Both the position numbers and the translations under genes were made by a program. Source: Chlorobiota bacterium (lineage in GTDB: Bacteria; Bacteroidota; Ignavibacteria; OLB7). Taken from it: a stretch of DNA of 64,000 nt. Positions 18,402-27,949 of the stretch are shown in pieces. Position 1 is the first letter of the stretch. Each line of letters begins with the position of its first letter. Under the pieces are notes generated by a model. The model had not been told where the DNA came from and searched no databases. It saw only the letters and a list, made by a program, of their open reading frames with translations. The DNA lies in contig CP065014.1 in the NCBI GenBank assembly GCA_016700335.1, positions 1,711,001-1,775,000 of the forward strand, in the 5' to 3' direction.

Positions 18402-19583
18402 TTATTTTTTTGTAAGTTTTTGTTGAATTTGAATTATAATTTCTTTTAATTTATCTTCATTCTTAACAACTGAAAATGCTAATAACATCCATACTTGCCC
18501 CCACCTAGTAAATTTCCTTTTATCAATTTTTCCAAACTTGTTTATTCTATGAAAATATCTACCTTCATTTTTTGACCAAGTTAAACTGTCAATTTTTTCT
18601 AATAATGAAATTGCAAATTTATTATTGTTCAAAAATAAAATATTGTAAATAGAAGTAACTGCATAATTGTGAGGATCAATTGGATATTGATTATTTTTAT
18701 AATAATTTATCAAGCCATCTTCCCTAAAAAATGTATTCTTATAAAAGTTTTCCAATAAATTAATTTTAATTTGGTAAATATCTTTGTCTATATATGGATT
18801 CAATTCTAATAACATTCTCAAAGATGCAATTACATATAGATGATGGAAACAATCTGTCCACATCCCATCTTTAGAATCTTTATATGGGATGTATCCAGTT
18901 TCATCAATTTCATCAATTGAGGTTTTAGCACATTCTGCTAAAAGTTTAAGTTTTTCTTTGTCTTCAAATATTGTAAAAACTAATGTCATTGAAGCACAAC
19001 CAAGTAAATTAGCATTATGAGTATTTGAAATTGAATGTTTAAAATAGCCAATGAATGGTTGTTTAAATTGATTGTATAATAGATGTTTTGATATGTAATA
19101 ATTAGCAGAGCTAATTAGTTGTAAATTTAATTTTTCATCATTCTTTAAAATTGATTCAACAGATAAAGCCAACATGGCAAAGGATCCAGGTACAATTGTA
19201 GAATCTCCCTTCTTATTTGTAGTTCCATCTAAAGTTGGCCAATTAAAATCATAACCCCAATAAATCCCTATTTCATCCTTTTTTGATATTGATAAAAGGC
19301 GCTTTATCATTTCATTTGAATTTGAATCTTCCCCATTTAACAAATAACTAAAATATGAACAACTATAAGTTTTGGGGTCTTCAATTAATGGAACTAACAA
19401 CAACTTTCTAAGCCAATCAGGGGCTATCCTAGATCCAAATTTTGAAACTAATAATTGTAAATAATACCAATTAAATGGAATGAATTTAAAAAATAATGAA
19501 TTTGGTAAATCAAAGGGATCATGCCCTTTGTAATCCAACTTTATTAAAAAGTTTTTTAGACTATTTATTCTAGAATTTATCAA
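18402..19583 (-). CDS. Putative alpha/alpha-toroid protein of a polysaccharide locus
   Basis: I do not recognise a characterised homologue for this 393-residue soluble, largely helical protein. The N-terminal LDYKGHDPFDLPNSLFFKF, the aromatic GIYWGYDFNWPTLDG region and the spacing of helices across residues 120-360 resemble uncharacterised six-hairpin/terpenoid-cyclase-toroid-like proteins found in polysaccharide clusters, sometimes mislabelled as aminolevulinate dehydratases. Conserved-looking positions include TIVPGSFAMLALS, WTDCFHHLYVIASLRM, DPHNYAVTSI and TRWGQVWMLLAF. It is co-oriented with DUF354 and the sugar transferase, suggesting glycan processing. Function is otherwise open. No signal peptide is seen. 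Confidence 0.55.
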   Translation of the reverse strand: MINSRINSLKNFLIKLDYKGHDPFDLPNSLFFKFIPFNWYYLQLLVSKFGSRIAPDWLRKLLLVPLIEDPKTYSCSYFSYLLNGEDSNSNEMIKRLLSISKKDEIGIYWGYDFNWPTLDGTTNKKGDSTIVPGSFAMLALSVESILKNDEKLNLQLISSANYYISKHLLYNQFKQPFIGYFKHSISNTHNANLLGCASMTLVFTIFEDKEKLKLLAECAKTSIDEIDETGYIPYKDSKDGMWTDCFHHLYVIASLRMLLELNPYIDKDIYQIKINLLENFYKNTFFREDGLINYYKNNQYPIDPHNYAVTSIYNILFLNNNKFAISLLEKIDSLTWSKNEGRYFHRINKFGKIDKRKFTRWGQVWMLLAFSVVKNEDKLKEIIIQIQQKLTKK

Positions 19584-19611
19584 ACAAACTAAATAATAAT
19601 TGTTAAAAATT

Positions 19612-22494
19612 TTATCTCAATATCACAAATTTACTAATCATTTTTTTTCTTTCAATTTCAACTATTAACAAATATACTCCATTCGGAAATTGACTTAAAT
19701 CTAATGTTTTATTTAACTCATATTGATTACTAACAAGTTCTTCTTTACTTACAATAATTTTTGATAAAGAATTTAAAATTTTATAATTTAAAATATAATT
19801 TTGATCTGAATCATCTAAATTTATTTTGAAGGAAAGTAAATTGGAAATTATATTTGGGTATATAAATAACTTATTTGAATGATTATCTTTCAATATATAA
19901 TCCTCAGAATTTACTTCTGTAATATCATTTATTTTGCCAATAATCGGAATATCTATGCTATCCATTGGATCAATAGAAAACAACTTCAACAAACCTTTAT
20001 AGCTTCCCTTTTCTGTTGGAGTAAATTTAATTTTAAAAACTCGGTTTAAATCTGGTTGAATAATTAATGGGAATGTTGGTGGATTACTAATAGTAAAGGA
20101 ATTATTTTGTAAATTATTTAATTCAGATGTAATAAAATAATTGCTTAATCTCAGTTCATCTGTCCCAATATTTAATAACGAAAAATCCAAATAATTGTTT
20201 TCAATAGTTTTAACATTTCCAAAATCTAACATACTAGGATTTACATTTAACTTTGGTGAAATTCCAATTCCTGTTAAATTAAACATTGTATTAAAACCTA
20301 ATATATTACTTTTAAGTTCTAGAATTGCAGAGTATGATTTATCAATTAAAGGTGAAAAAGAAAAACTTAACATTAGTGAATCAGTGGGAGAAACGAATAA
20401 AGTTTTATCAAAATTTGGACTAATTAATTTTATAATGTTGTTGTTAGATCCATTATTTATCAAATTTCCTGATGTAATTTTTAAAGTATCACTACCAACA
20501 TTTTTTATAATTGTATTAAGTGTATTACTAGTAGTTCCAATTCTCCACTTTCCGAAATTTAATGTATCATTATTTATTAATAACCTTGGACTTAAAACTT
20601 TACCAATAAGCGTAATAGTTTCAACTCCAAAATCACTAGTAACTTTTAATTTACTAACACTATTTTCTAAATCTTGAGGTGAAAATTTTATTGGTAAAAT
20701 AATTTCTGTTCCTGATGAAATTTTAAAATTAGATTTTTCATTAAAAGAGAAAACATTTTTATCATTACTTTTTCCAATTAACTCAATTGAATTAACATTT
20801 AAGATACTAACACCGATGTTTTTAATTGAAAGATTACTAATTATAGAATCATTTAATCTTGAAATGAAATACATGGTATCTCGAGGATTCAATTCTAACT
20901 GGGGTTCAGTTGCAGGACTTAATACATTAGAATAAATCAAATCCATAAAAAAAGCTGAACCATAATTCTGCCATAATTTATCAGTGTATGATCTATATCT
21001 TGTTGATACATCAGGGGCTGAAGGAAATACCAAACTACCAGAATCTAACAATGTTACCTCTATGTAAAATGAATCTCCATTTTTAAAATTAATTTTTCTA
21101 CCTAAAGACCTCAACCAAAAATCATTAATTATATCGCTATTAACATATTCCAATTTTAGTTGAATTAATCCAATAACATTACTAGGAAATCCATTTAAAT
21201 CATCATAAAGAGTAATTTGAATTTTTGAGTCTTTTGGTAATTTTGAACCTTTATCTAATGCTAATCGAATTCCTACAACTGAACCATTTGAAGGAGCATT
21301 AAATTTAAGAGCGTACTTAGTTGTTGTACCGTTTGGGCATGTTACAAGATCTGTTGGTCTTGTTGGATGATGGATTATTTCATTTATTGAGTTTGACTCA
21401 TTTGCTATCAAAATTACATTTGTTACCTTAGTATTTGTTACACTAATAGTGGATTTTTCATTTACATTATCTCGTAACATATCTCCATTTTCATTTGAAC
21501 CATTGTACCATTCAGAGTAAATATTTGTGTTAATTGGAGTACTATAACTTGCAACAGATGAACCACCATTAAATTTCGAGTTTATGGGTTCAATCCTAAT
21601 AAAATAATTTCCTTCAGGCAAGCCATCAATTCTGAAAAATCCTTTTGAATTAGGTTTTTGTGTTTGATCAAAACTAATTTTATCACCAGAAAAATAATCA
21701 ACAACAGTTGAATATAAATTCCCATTATTAGCATCTACTGCAATTACATTTATGCCCGATAATGGACTATTATTTTGCTTGTAAATATTTCCAGTTATAG
21801 AACCATAAGAATTTGAGAAAGTAGGGTTTGGATACAATAAAGTCAATGATGTAATATCATCAGATTTTAATTTACCTTGATTATGATAATCAATTATGTT
21901 AGGGTACATAGTTGGGAATTCCCCATGTGAAGAAATTTGTGAATGTGCTAAACCAAAGAAATGACCTACTTCATGGGTCATTACTGTCTGGAATTTTTCA
22001 ATTTCTAAAGTATCATTTTTAATTGCTAAACTGCCGCATAAAATGACAAATCCTTCAGTTAAATTAACTCCATCAGATTGAGATCCAGAAAATCCTAATA
22101 CTGATTTTTTAGCTCCAACACCTAATAATGCATCAGTTATATCACCATTATTATCAAATACAATTGGATTTACATTATCATTAAATTGATTTGGACCAGA
22201 AATATATTCATCTAATGGACTTGTTACATCATGGGATAAAATTGATGAATATTCTATTTTTAAATTAGAATTTAATAAACTAGCCCAATTTGAGAATCCA
22301 TTTATTGCTATTTGAGTTGCCTTTTGATTATTAAGAATTCCTAAAAGTCCTTGATCAGTTTGGTACTTAACAATATTAACTCTATAAACTGCTGGTATAT
22401 TGCCAACTGCATAATTAGGTCCACCAGCAAACGACTTGCTTATACTTATCGTTATTGTTAATAATAAATAACAAAGTTTTTTACAACTATTCAT
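19612..22494 (-). CDS. Secreted matrixin-like metalloprotease with T9SS sorting domain
   Basis: I start this at the ATG at 22494 (960 residues), which gives a clean signal peptide ending SKSFAGG and overlaps the upstream stop region by 8 bases. A longer start at 22515 is less likely. The catalytic domain follows the signal directly and has THEVGHFFGLAHSQ (about residues 173-186), the HExxHxxGxxH zinc motif of matrixins, with a downstream SHGEFPTMYP Met-turn. Next come a carboxypeptidase-regulatory-like Ig domain (GSITGNIYKQNNSPLSGINV, about 232) and three or so choice-of-anchor-D-type domains with repeated LNFGKW/LDFGNV openings. The C-terminal sorting domain has FPNGVYLLIVEI and ends SKFVILR. 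It is probably exported by the type IX system as an extracellular protease. Confidence 0.8.
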   Translation of the reverse strand: MNSCKKLCYLLLTITISISKSFAGGPNYAVGNIPAVYRVNIVKYQTDQGLLGILNNQKATQIAINGFSNWASLLNSNLKIEYSSILSHDVTSPLDEYISGPNQFNDNVNPIVFDNNGDITDALLGVGAKKSVLGFSGSQSDGVNLTEGFVILCGSLAIKNDTLEIEKFQTVMTHEVGHFFGLAHSQISSHGEFPTMYPNIIDYHNQGKLKSDDITSLTLLYPNPTFSNSYGSITGNIYKQNNSPLSGINVIAVDANNGNLYSTVVDYFSGDKISFDQTQKPNSKGFFRIDGLPEGNYFIRIEPINSKFNGGSSVASYSTPINTNIYSEWYNGSNENGDMLRDNVNEKSTISVTNTKVTNVILIANESNSINEIIHHPTRPTDLVTCPNGTTTKYALKFNAPSNGSVVGIRLALDKGSKLPKDSKIQITLYDDLNGFPSNVIGLIQLKLEYVNSDIINDFWLRSLGRKINFKNGDSFYIEVTLLDSGSLVFPSAPDVSTRYRSYTDKLWQNYGSAFFMDLIYSNVLSPATEPQLELNPRDTMYFISRLNDSIISNLSIKNIGVSILNVNSIELIGKSNDKNVFSFNEKSNFKISSGTEIILPIKFSPQDLENSVSKLKVTSDFGVETITLIGKVLSPRLLINNDTLNFGKWRIGTTSNTLNTIIKNVGSDTLKITSGNLINNGSNNNIIKLISPNFDKTLFVSPTDSLMLSFSFSPLIDKSYSAILELKSNILGFNTMFNLTGIGISPKLNVNPSMLDFGNVKTIENNYLDFSLLNIGTDELRLSNYFITSELNNLQNNSFTISNPPTFPLIIQPDLNRVFKIKFTPTEKGSYKGLLKLFSIDPMDSIDIPIIGKINDITEVNSEDYILKDNHSNKLFIYPNIISNLLSFKINLDDSDQNYILNYKILNSLSKIIVSKEELVSNQYELNKTLDLSQFPNGVYLLIVEIERKKMISKFVILR

Positions 22495-23056
22495 TTGATT
22501 TTTGATTGTTAACAATTCTTTTTAACAAACTAACAAATGCACTTAATTTAACTTTTGAATTTCCATAGTACACTTCTAAATTCTCCTTGAAAGATTTATC
22601 AAGTTTAATACCTTGAAAAAAAATTTTTGTGGATTTAATATTTAGACTTTGATTAATAATAGTCCAAACCCCTTGATTCAAGCCTACTGGATTTGTAAAA
22701 CCTAACTTACTTTCAGGATACAACATCACTAATACATTTTCTCCAACTTTAAAATACTTTATATGCTCTAAATAAATTTGTTTTTTTCCTATTTTGCCTC
22801 CAAATTGTTTGATTACAATAGTTTTATTAATTTCTCCTTTGATAACATTTTCGACATTAAATTCTGTATATGTGGAATATTGTTTATTGTTATCTAAAGA
22901 ACTATTTACTTTAATTACAGATCCGATAAATATTCTGTTAGATTCATTAGTCATTTCTTTAAGTGATAACTCAAGTACTTGAGAAATAGAGTTTTCAATT
23001 TGTGTTGAGTATATAATTAATACGATAAATATATATTTAAATAAATCTTTAATCAT
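22487..23056 (-). CDS. Small secreted protein coupled to the matrixin gene
   Basis: The 189-residue protein has an N-terminal signal or anchor segment (about residues 5-25) and a compact beta-rich body: NRIFIGSVIKVNSS, YTEFNVENVIKGEINKTIVIKQFGGKIG, then YFKVGENVLVMLYPE and a GLNQGVWTII segment. I recall similar 'secreted, IKG...V.q.GG' proteins next to matrixin-like genes in other genomes, but I know no assigned function. Its start overlaps the upstream lipoprotein stop by one base (TAATG) and its stop overlaps the protease start. Tight coupling suggests the product acts with the protease, perhaps as a chaperone, inhibitor or partner. Confidence 0.65.
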   Translation of the reverse strand: MIKDLFKYIFIVLIIYSTQIENSISQVLELSLKEMTNESNRIFIGSVIKVNSSLDNNKQYSTYTEFNVENVIKGEINKTIVIKQFGGKIGKKQIYLEHIKYFKVGENVLVMLYPESKLGFTNPVGLNQGVWTIINQSLNIKSTKIFFQGIKLDKSFKENLEVYYGNSKVKLSAFVSLLKRIVNNQKSNE

Positions 23057-23715
23057 TATTTAATTCTAATTTTAATAGAGTCTTTTGTTCCTAAATTATT
23101 ACCTGTTTCTATCTTATCATTTATTGCAAATGGGTTTTCATCAATTAGCCACTTATCATTAATTTTTGCAACTTTAATTTCCTTTGTATCAGATTGACCA
23201 GATTCTCCAATTTGGAGATCAACAATAATCTTGCCAGTGTTGTTTTTATTATCAATTGTATTTTTAACCATGAAGTCTTCAAACAAGCCATTAACATCAT
23301 CTTCAGAATGAGAGCAAACAAAAATCCCTTGAGTATCTTGTACACAACAATAATAGGTTATAATTTCGTCTATAGATTTTTGGGTAAACTGATTTGATAG
23401 AATGATTTTTAATGCAGAATAATCTTTAACTTCATTAATATCTAATTTGTAATAAATGTTTGAGTTAATTATCTTTTGATCTTCAGTAATAAAACCCTCT
23501 ATGGAAGTATAGCTTGACAATGCTGATTCTATAAGATTCTCAGCTGAATTATCATTAAGAATACTTGTATTTGAAGAATCATCTTCAATAATCTGACCAT
23601 TTGTTTGATTATTGTTGTTCAATTTATCGTCTGATCTTTTATCACAACTTGTAAAGAACAAAGTTATCAATAACAGAACAAAAAATACGACTATTTGGTT
23701 TAAGTAGTTTTTCAT
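23056..23715 (-). CDS. Putative lipoprotein, first gene of the matrixin operon
   Basis: The 219-residue protein has a lipoprotein signal peptide with the lipobox LFFTSC (cysteine 24) and then an acidic, Asn/Ser/Asp-rich linker (about 25-60). The globular part (about 60-219) resembles no family I can name. It has paired cysteines in TYYCCVQDTQGIFVCSH, a possible disulfide or metal site, and a C-terminal KVAKINDKWLIDENPF segment reminiscent of NTF2-like/SnoaL 'W-L-I' endings. Stop and next start share one base. Probably anchored in the outer membrane. Confidence 0.6.
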   Translation of the reverse strand: MKNYLNQIVVFFVLLLITLFFTSCDKRSDDKLNNNNQTNGQIIEDDSSNTSILNDNSAENLIESALSSYTSIEGFITEDQKIINSNIYYKLDINEVKDYSALKIILSNQFTQKSIDEIITYYCCVQDTQGIFVCSHSEDDVNGLFEDFMVKNTIDNKNNTGKIIVDLQIGESGQSDTKEIKVAKINDKWLIDENPFAINDKIETGNNLGTKDSIKIRIK

Positions 23716-23815
23716 AATACACTAAGTTAATCAATCTTTTTGATTTAGAAAATTGCTTTTTATTTCATTAAAAATCTTTTATTTATTTATTTAATTAAAT
23801 GTTAATTTAATTAAT

Positions 23816-24712
23816 ATGAAAATTTTAATTACTGGCTCTCAAGGTTTTGTCGGGTCGAGATTGGTAAAATTATTTCTTCAAAATGGACATCATATAGTTG
23901 CAGGGTATAACCAATTCCACTGCTTGCAAAGCTACTCTGCTCTGTATGAGCTTTTCAGGATTAATTGTACCGAAAAGATCGAATTGGAGAATGCAATTTC
24001 AGTTTTTCGACCCGACTTTGTTATTCATTGTGCAGCTAAAACTAACCCTCAAGTTATCTCAAGTAATATCTATGAAACAAATGTTCTAAGTTCTGAATTA
24101 TTAGCAGAGTTCTCTAAAATCTATAACTTTAAATTAGTATTTATTTCAACAGATTTAATATATCAAAAAAGTTTAGAGTATTCTAATGAAGAAACAACTA
24201 TTACTCAACCAATAGAGAATGAATATGCAAATTCAAAATATTTAGCTGAAGAAATTATTGTGAATACATCAAACAATTGGTTAATAATTCGTCCTACATT
24301 GATGTATGGAATTTCTAATAAATTTTCAAATTCATTTAATAATTTTATTGAACAAACAATTCTTAAAAATGAAAATGTTTTTGTCTTTTCTGATCAATCT
24401 AGATGTTTTTTATTTGTAGATGATTTATGTAATGCTATTGAATTATTGTTATCAAAAAATATTACAAATGAGATTTTTGTGATTGGGGGTGGTGAGAGTT
24501 TAACTAGGTCAGATTTTGCATTTAGATATTCTTCATTCTTCAATTTAGATACTAGTTTGATAAAACCAATTTTAACTTCTGAACTAAAAAATTATACAGG
24601 TATAAAAGGTGATATTTTACTTGATTCTACAAAATTAAAAAAATATGGTTGGCAACCTACTAAATTGATTGATTCTTTTAAGTTAATGAAAACAGAATTA
24701 GGTAATTCATAA
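23816..24712 (+). CDS. NAD-dependent epimerase / dTDP-4-dehydrorhamnose reductase-like protein
   Basis: The 298-residue short-chain dehydrogenase is of the extended, RmlD-like type. It has the nucleotide-binding MKILITGSQGFVGSRLVKLF start, HCAAKTNPQVISSNIYETNV, FISTDLIYQ and the catalytic-type YANSKYLAEE (Tyr and Lys spaced three apart), then WLIIRPTLMYG. In RmlD this fold reduces dTDP-4-keto-rhamnose for surface sugars. With no rmlABC beside it the substrate is unknown. It is divergent from the matrixin operon and convergent with pcm. Confidence 0.8.
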   Translation: MKILITGSQGFVGSRLVKLFLQNGHHIVAGYNQFHCLQSYSALYELFRINCTEKIELENAISVFRPDFVIHCAAKTNPQVISSNIYETNVLSSELLAEFSKIYNFKLVFISTDLIYQKSLEYSNEETTITQPIENEYANSKYLAEEIIVNTSNNWLIIRPTLMYGISNKFSNSFNNFIEQTILKNENVFVFSDQSRCFLFVDDLCNAIELLLSKNITNEIFVIGGGESLTRSDFAFRYSSFFNLDTSLIKPILTSELKNYTGIKGDILLDSTKLKKYGWQPTKLIDSFKLMKTELGNS

Positions 24713-24751
24713 TTAATTAATAAAAATATAACCATATTAATTTTCTTAACA

Positions 24752-25411
24752 TTAGTTTTCCCATCCCTTTTTTCCAACTAATGGGACAAATTTAAACTCA
24801 CCATAATCGAATACATCATATCCTTCACCAATATTATTTTTTACAACCAAGCACATTGTTTGTTTAATTTTATCACCAACAGGAATAACTAGTTTGCCGT
24901 TAACAGCTAATTGTTTGAGTAAAGTATCCGGAATTTCAGGAGCTGAAGCAGTAACAATAATCCTATCGAATGGTGCAGATAATTTCCATCCCATTGATCC
25001 ATCTCCATGTAAACTATGAATTTCAATTCCTAATTTTTCAAATGTAAACTTAGCTTTGTTTAATAAATCTAAATGTCTTTCAATTGAAAAAACCTTTGCA
25101 CCTAAATAATATAATATAGCGGCTTGATAACCACTACCAGTGCCTATTTCAAGTACTTTCATCCCAGGTTCAATATCCAACAATTGAGTCATAAAAGCAA
25201 CTGTGAATGGCTGTGAAATTGTTTGATTACAATCTATAGGTAATGCATCATCTACATAAGCTTTACTTTTAAAATCTATATTTACAAACTCTTCCCTTGG
25301 CACATCATAAATAGCTTTTAAAACATTTTGATCATTAATACCCTTTTGTTTGAGTTGATTAATTAAGTCCTTTTTTAAACTGTCAGATTGAGAAAATCTT
25401 TTATTTGTCAA
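24752..25411 (-). CDS. pcm: Protein-L-isoaspartate O-methyltransferase
   Basis: Pcm methylates isoaspartyl residues in aged proteins so that they can return to aspartate. The 219-residue protein has the family N-terminal VLKAIYDVPREEFV, the substrate-loop YVDDALPIDCNQTISQP, SAM motif I VLEIGTGSGYQAAIL (about residues 88-102), FSIERHLDLL and FDRIIVTASAPEIPDTLL. Everything expected for an active enzyme is present. A TAnnTTTG box is about 40 bases upstream. Confidence 0.96.
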   Translation of the reverse strand: MTNKRFSQSDSLKKDLINQLKQKGINDQNVLKAIYDVPREEFVNIDFKSKAYVDDALPIDCNQTISQPFTVAFMTQLLDIEPGMKVLEIGTGSGYQAAILYYLGAKVFSIERHLDLLNKAKFTFEKLGIEIHSLHGDGSMGWKLSAPFDRIIVTASAPEIPDTLLKQLAVNGKLVIPVGDKIKQTMCLVVKNNIGEGYDVFDYGEFKFVPLVGKKGWEN

Positions 25412-25452
25412 AGTTGTAATTGTTATATTCAGTGGTGATAAATATTAATAAA

Positions 25453-25460
25453 CAAAAATA
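25453..25460 (-). promoter_or_regulatory. Putative -7 box (TAnnTTTG) for pcm
   Basis: The minus strand reads TATTTTTG 42 bases before the pcm start. Confidence 0.4.
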
Positions 25461-25540
25461 GCACAATACTATTTATATTTAATTATTGTTAAATTAGTTA
25501 AAGTTAAACAAAACTTTTTAAAATTCTCTATTCATACTTA

Positions 25541-27904
25541 TTGTTAAAATTGATTAAATATTTTTTATTTGTAATTACAAGTTTTCTTTGTTTTGGAGTT
25601 ATTAAATCTCAACAATCTTTATTACCAATTCAGAGTGGATATGCTATAATAACTACTTATGGAGATAGTGCAAATTCACCACCAGGACCAAAAGTAAATG
25701 TCGTTTCGATTTTGAATTTAAATAATTGGGAAAAAGTAAATAAAAATGAGAATTGGAAAGTTAATATTTATCACGGTGAAAATGTTGGGGGTTGGAATGT
25801 TGAAAAATTAGGTCCAGTTTTTGGTATTACTTTAGATAAAAATAAAAATATTTATCTATCAACTTTTCCATATTATTACTATTGGCCTTTAACTAATGAT
25901 TACCCTTTTGGAAGTTATTCATACGGACCTTTGGGTGGTGGTGGAATCTATAAAATAGATGCATTTTCTGGTGCAATTAGTAATTTTATTTCTTTACCTA
26001 ATTTTAAAGATACTAAGTATCATTATCAACCAGGCTTAGGTAATATATGTTATGATAATGAAAATAACCAATTGTTTGCTTCAAATTTTGAAGATGGAAA
26101 AATATATAGAATATCTTTAGATGGTAAAATTTTAAGTACTTTTGATCCATTTAATCAAGATGATAATTTACCAGGTTTTGCTGATTTAGGTGAAAGATTA
26201 TTTGGAGTTTATTACAAAAATTCTAGACTTTATTATAGCCGTTTTGTTGAAGAAAAATCTAGACCTAATTTATTATTATCCAATCAAATTTGGTCTGTTC
26301 CTATTATTAATAGTGAATTTGTACCAGTTTTAAATTCATTAGAAATCAATTTACCATCATTTGGAAGTATTGTAAACTATTCTTACCCCGTTTCAGATAT
26401 AACATTTAATATTGATGGTACTAAAATGTTCCTTGCTGAAAGAACAATTAACACTGATAATATTCAACAATATGGTCATGAATCAAGAGTTTTAGAATAT
26501 TCTAGCAAATCAAGATTTCCAGGTACATGGCTGCCTGAGTCAGAAAATAAGTATAAAATAGGTGATCCAAGAATTTCTAATACAAGTTGTGCTGGTGGTG
26601 TTACATTAGGAACAAAAAATAATTTTGGAGTTCTAGAATGTGATTCAATTTTGTGGGTTACTGGCAATAGCCTTAGATTTTTTATTGGAAAAGATTCTTC
26701 TGAACAAATTTATGGTATCCAAGGTTTGCCATTATCTGGTGGAACAATTTCTAATAGTATTCTTGTTGATGCAGACGGGGATACAAGAAAATTTTCAAAA
26801 ATTCAAATTGGTGATGTTGAGGTTTTTAAAGATTGTTGCTCAAGTTATTCAGTAATTAAAAGTGATACTTCTAGAGTTACAATAAAAGATACTTTTACAA
26901 TTCCAATTATACTGAATAACATAACAAATGTAAGCAATTCTTTAAACTTAATTATAAATATTGATACATCATATTTAAATCCAATTTCATTCTTAAGTTC
27001 AACCAAAAATGTTTTAAATTCTAGCATTGTTTCAAAATCTGGGAATGTACTAGCTTATAACTCTACTTTTTTAATACCTAATAAAATAATTGACAATATT
27101 GGTTACATTAAATTTGAAGCAAAGAAAGCTAATCCTAAAGGGACTGAAATCACATTTTCTGTACAAAATTGTTTCCATTCATTTCCAGGATTAGTAAAAA
27201 TTGATGATTGTATTTCTGGAGGTTCATTGAAATACAATATTTATGGAGATACAATTAAATTGGGATATAATGATACTTTAAAAATGCCTGTTATTTGTTA
27301 CGATTACATTGGGAATAATTTACAAATACCTGTTTATTTATATTTCAATCTTTTTTCATTTTATCCACTTTATGTTAAAAACAAAAATGGAGATTTTTTA
27401 CAATTAGAACAAAATTCTATTTCAGGAAATTTTAGAAATTTAAAAGCAGTTTTCCCCAAAAAAAATAAAATTGGATTGGACACTTTAGGATACTTTTATC
27501 TATTAACATTATCAGGTGATACAAATTCTGTATTATTCAATTTTTCTACTGATTCATGTTACGATATGTCCCCAGGAATGGCGTTAATTAGTAATTGTGG
27601 CAGTTCTCATTTTAATGATAGGTCAATTGAAGTTGTTAATAAAACATCAATAAATAAGATAGTAAATAACTTTAACAATCAAATTGTTAGTCTCTCTTTT
27701 ACAGTTGAATCTGATTATAATTCTAAACTTTTTTTGTATGATAGTTATGGTAATTTAGTAAAAATTTTATTTGAGAACCAAGAATTTCAAAATGATGAAA
27801 ATCTATTGAGCTTTTCGATTAGTGATTTTAATTCAGGAATATATTACTTAGCTTTATATTCAGGAGCGAATAGTTCTATTAAAAAATTAGTATTTTACAA
27901 ATAG
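25541..27904 (+). CDS. Secreted beta-propeller protein with T9SS sorting domain
   Basis: The 787-residue protein appears to start at a TTG (25541), since this gives a clean signal peptide (LIKYFLFVITSFLCFGVIKS) and no ATG is placed for it. Residues 30-400 look like an NHL/WD-type propeller (GNICYDNENNQLFASNFEDGKIY, SDITFNIDGTKMFLAER), with a Gly-rich GPLGGGGIYKID. Two beta-sandwich, cohesin-like segments follow (about 430-690), each ending in a paired-cysteine, DCISGG- or SNCGSSH-like region. The C-terminus (KLFLYDSYGNLVKILF ... FNSGIYYLALYS ... KKLVFYK) is a type IX sorting domain. The role is unknown; a cell-surface binding protein is likely. Confidence 0.7.
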   Translation: MLKLIKYFLFVITSFLCFGVIKSQQSLLPIQSGYAIITTYGDSANSPPGPKVNVVSILNLNNWEKVNKNENWKVNIYHGENVGGWNVEKLGPVFGITLDKNKNIYLSTFPYYYYWPLTNDYPFGSYSYGPLGGGGIYKIDAFSGAISNFISLPNFKDTKYHYQPGLGNICYDNENNQLFASNFEDGKIYRISLDGKILSTFDPFNQDDNLPGFADLGERLFGVYYKNSRLYYSRFVEEKSRPNLLLSNQIWSVPIINSEFVPVLNSLEINLPSFGSIVNYSYPVSDITFNIDGTKMFLAERTINTDNIQQYGHESRVLEYSSKSRFPGTWLPESENKYKIGDPRISNTSCAGGVTLGTKNNFGVLECDSILWVTGNSLRFFIGKDSSEQIYGIQGLPLSGGTISNSILVDADGDTRKFSKIQIGDVEVFKDCCSSYSVIKSDTSRVTIKDTFTIPIILNNITNVSNSLNLIINIDTSYLNPISFLSSTKNVLNSSIVSKSGNVLAYNSTFLIPNKIIDNIGYIKFEAKKANPKGTEITFSVQNCFHSFPGLVKIDDCISGGSLKYNIYGDTIKLGYNDTLKMPVICYDYIGNNLQIPVYLYFNLFSFYPLYVKNKNGDFLQLEQNSISGNFRNLKAVFPKKNKIGLDTLGYFYLLTLSGDTNSVLFNFSTDSCYDMSPGMALISNCGSSHFNDRSIEVVNKTSINKIVNNFNNQIVSLSFTVESDYNSKLFLYDSYGNLVKILFENQEFQNDENLLSFSISDFNSGIYYLALYSGANSSIKKLVFYK

Positions 27905-27949
27905 TTAATTTCAAAATTATAAAAAATAAAAATAAAACTAAAAATTAAA

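Noticed and set aside
20195..20677. 160-residue frame on the + strand within the matrixin gene
   Set aside because: No family resemblance, and the opposite strand holds a coherent repeat protein.
24713..24741. AATTAATA/TATTAATT inverted repeat between the RmlD-like gene and pcm
   Set aside because: Only eight AT pairs with a 10-base loop and no T run; too weak to call a terminator.
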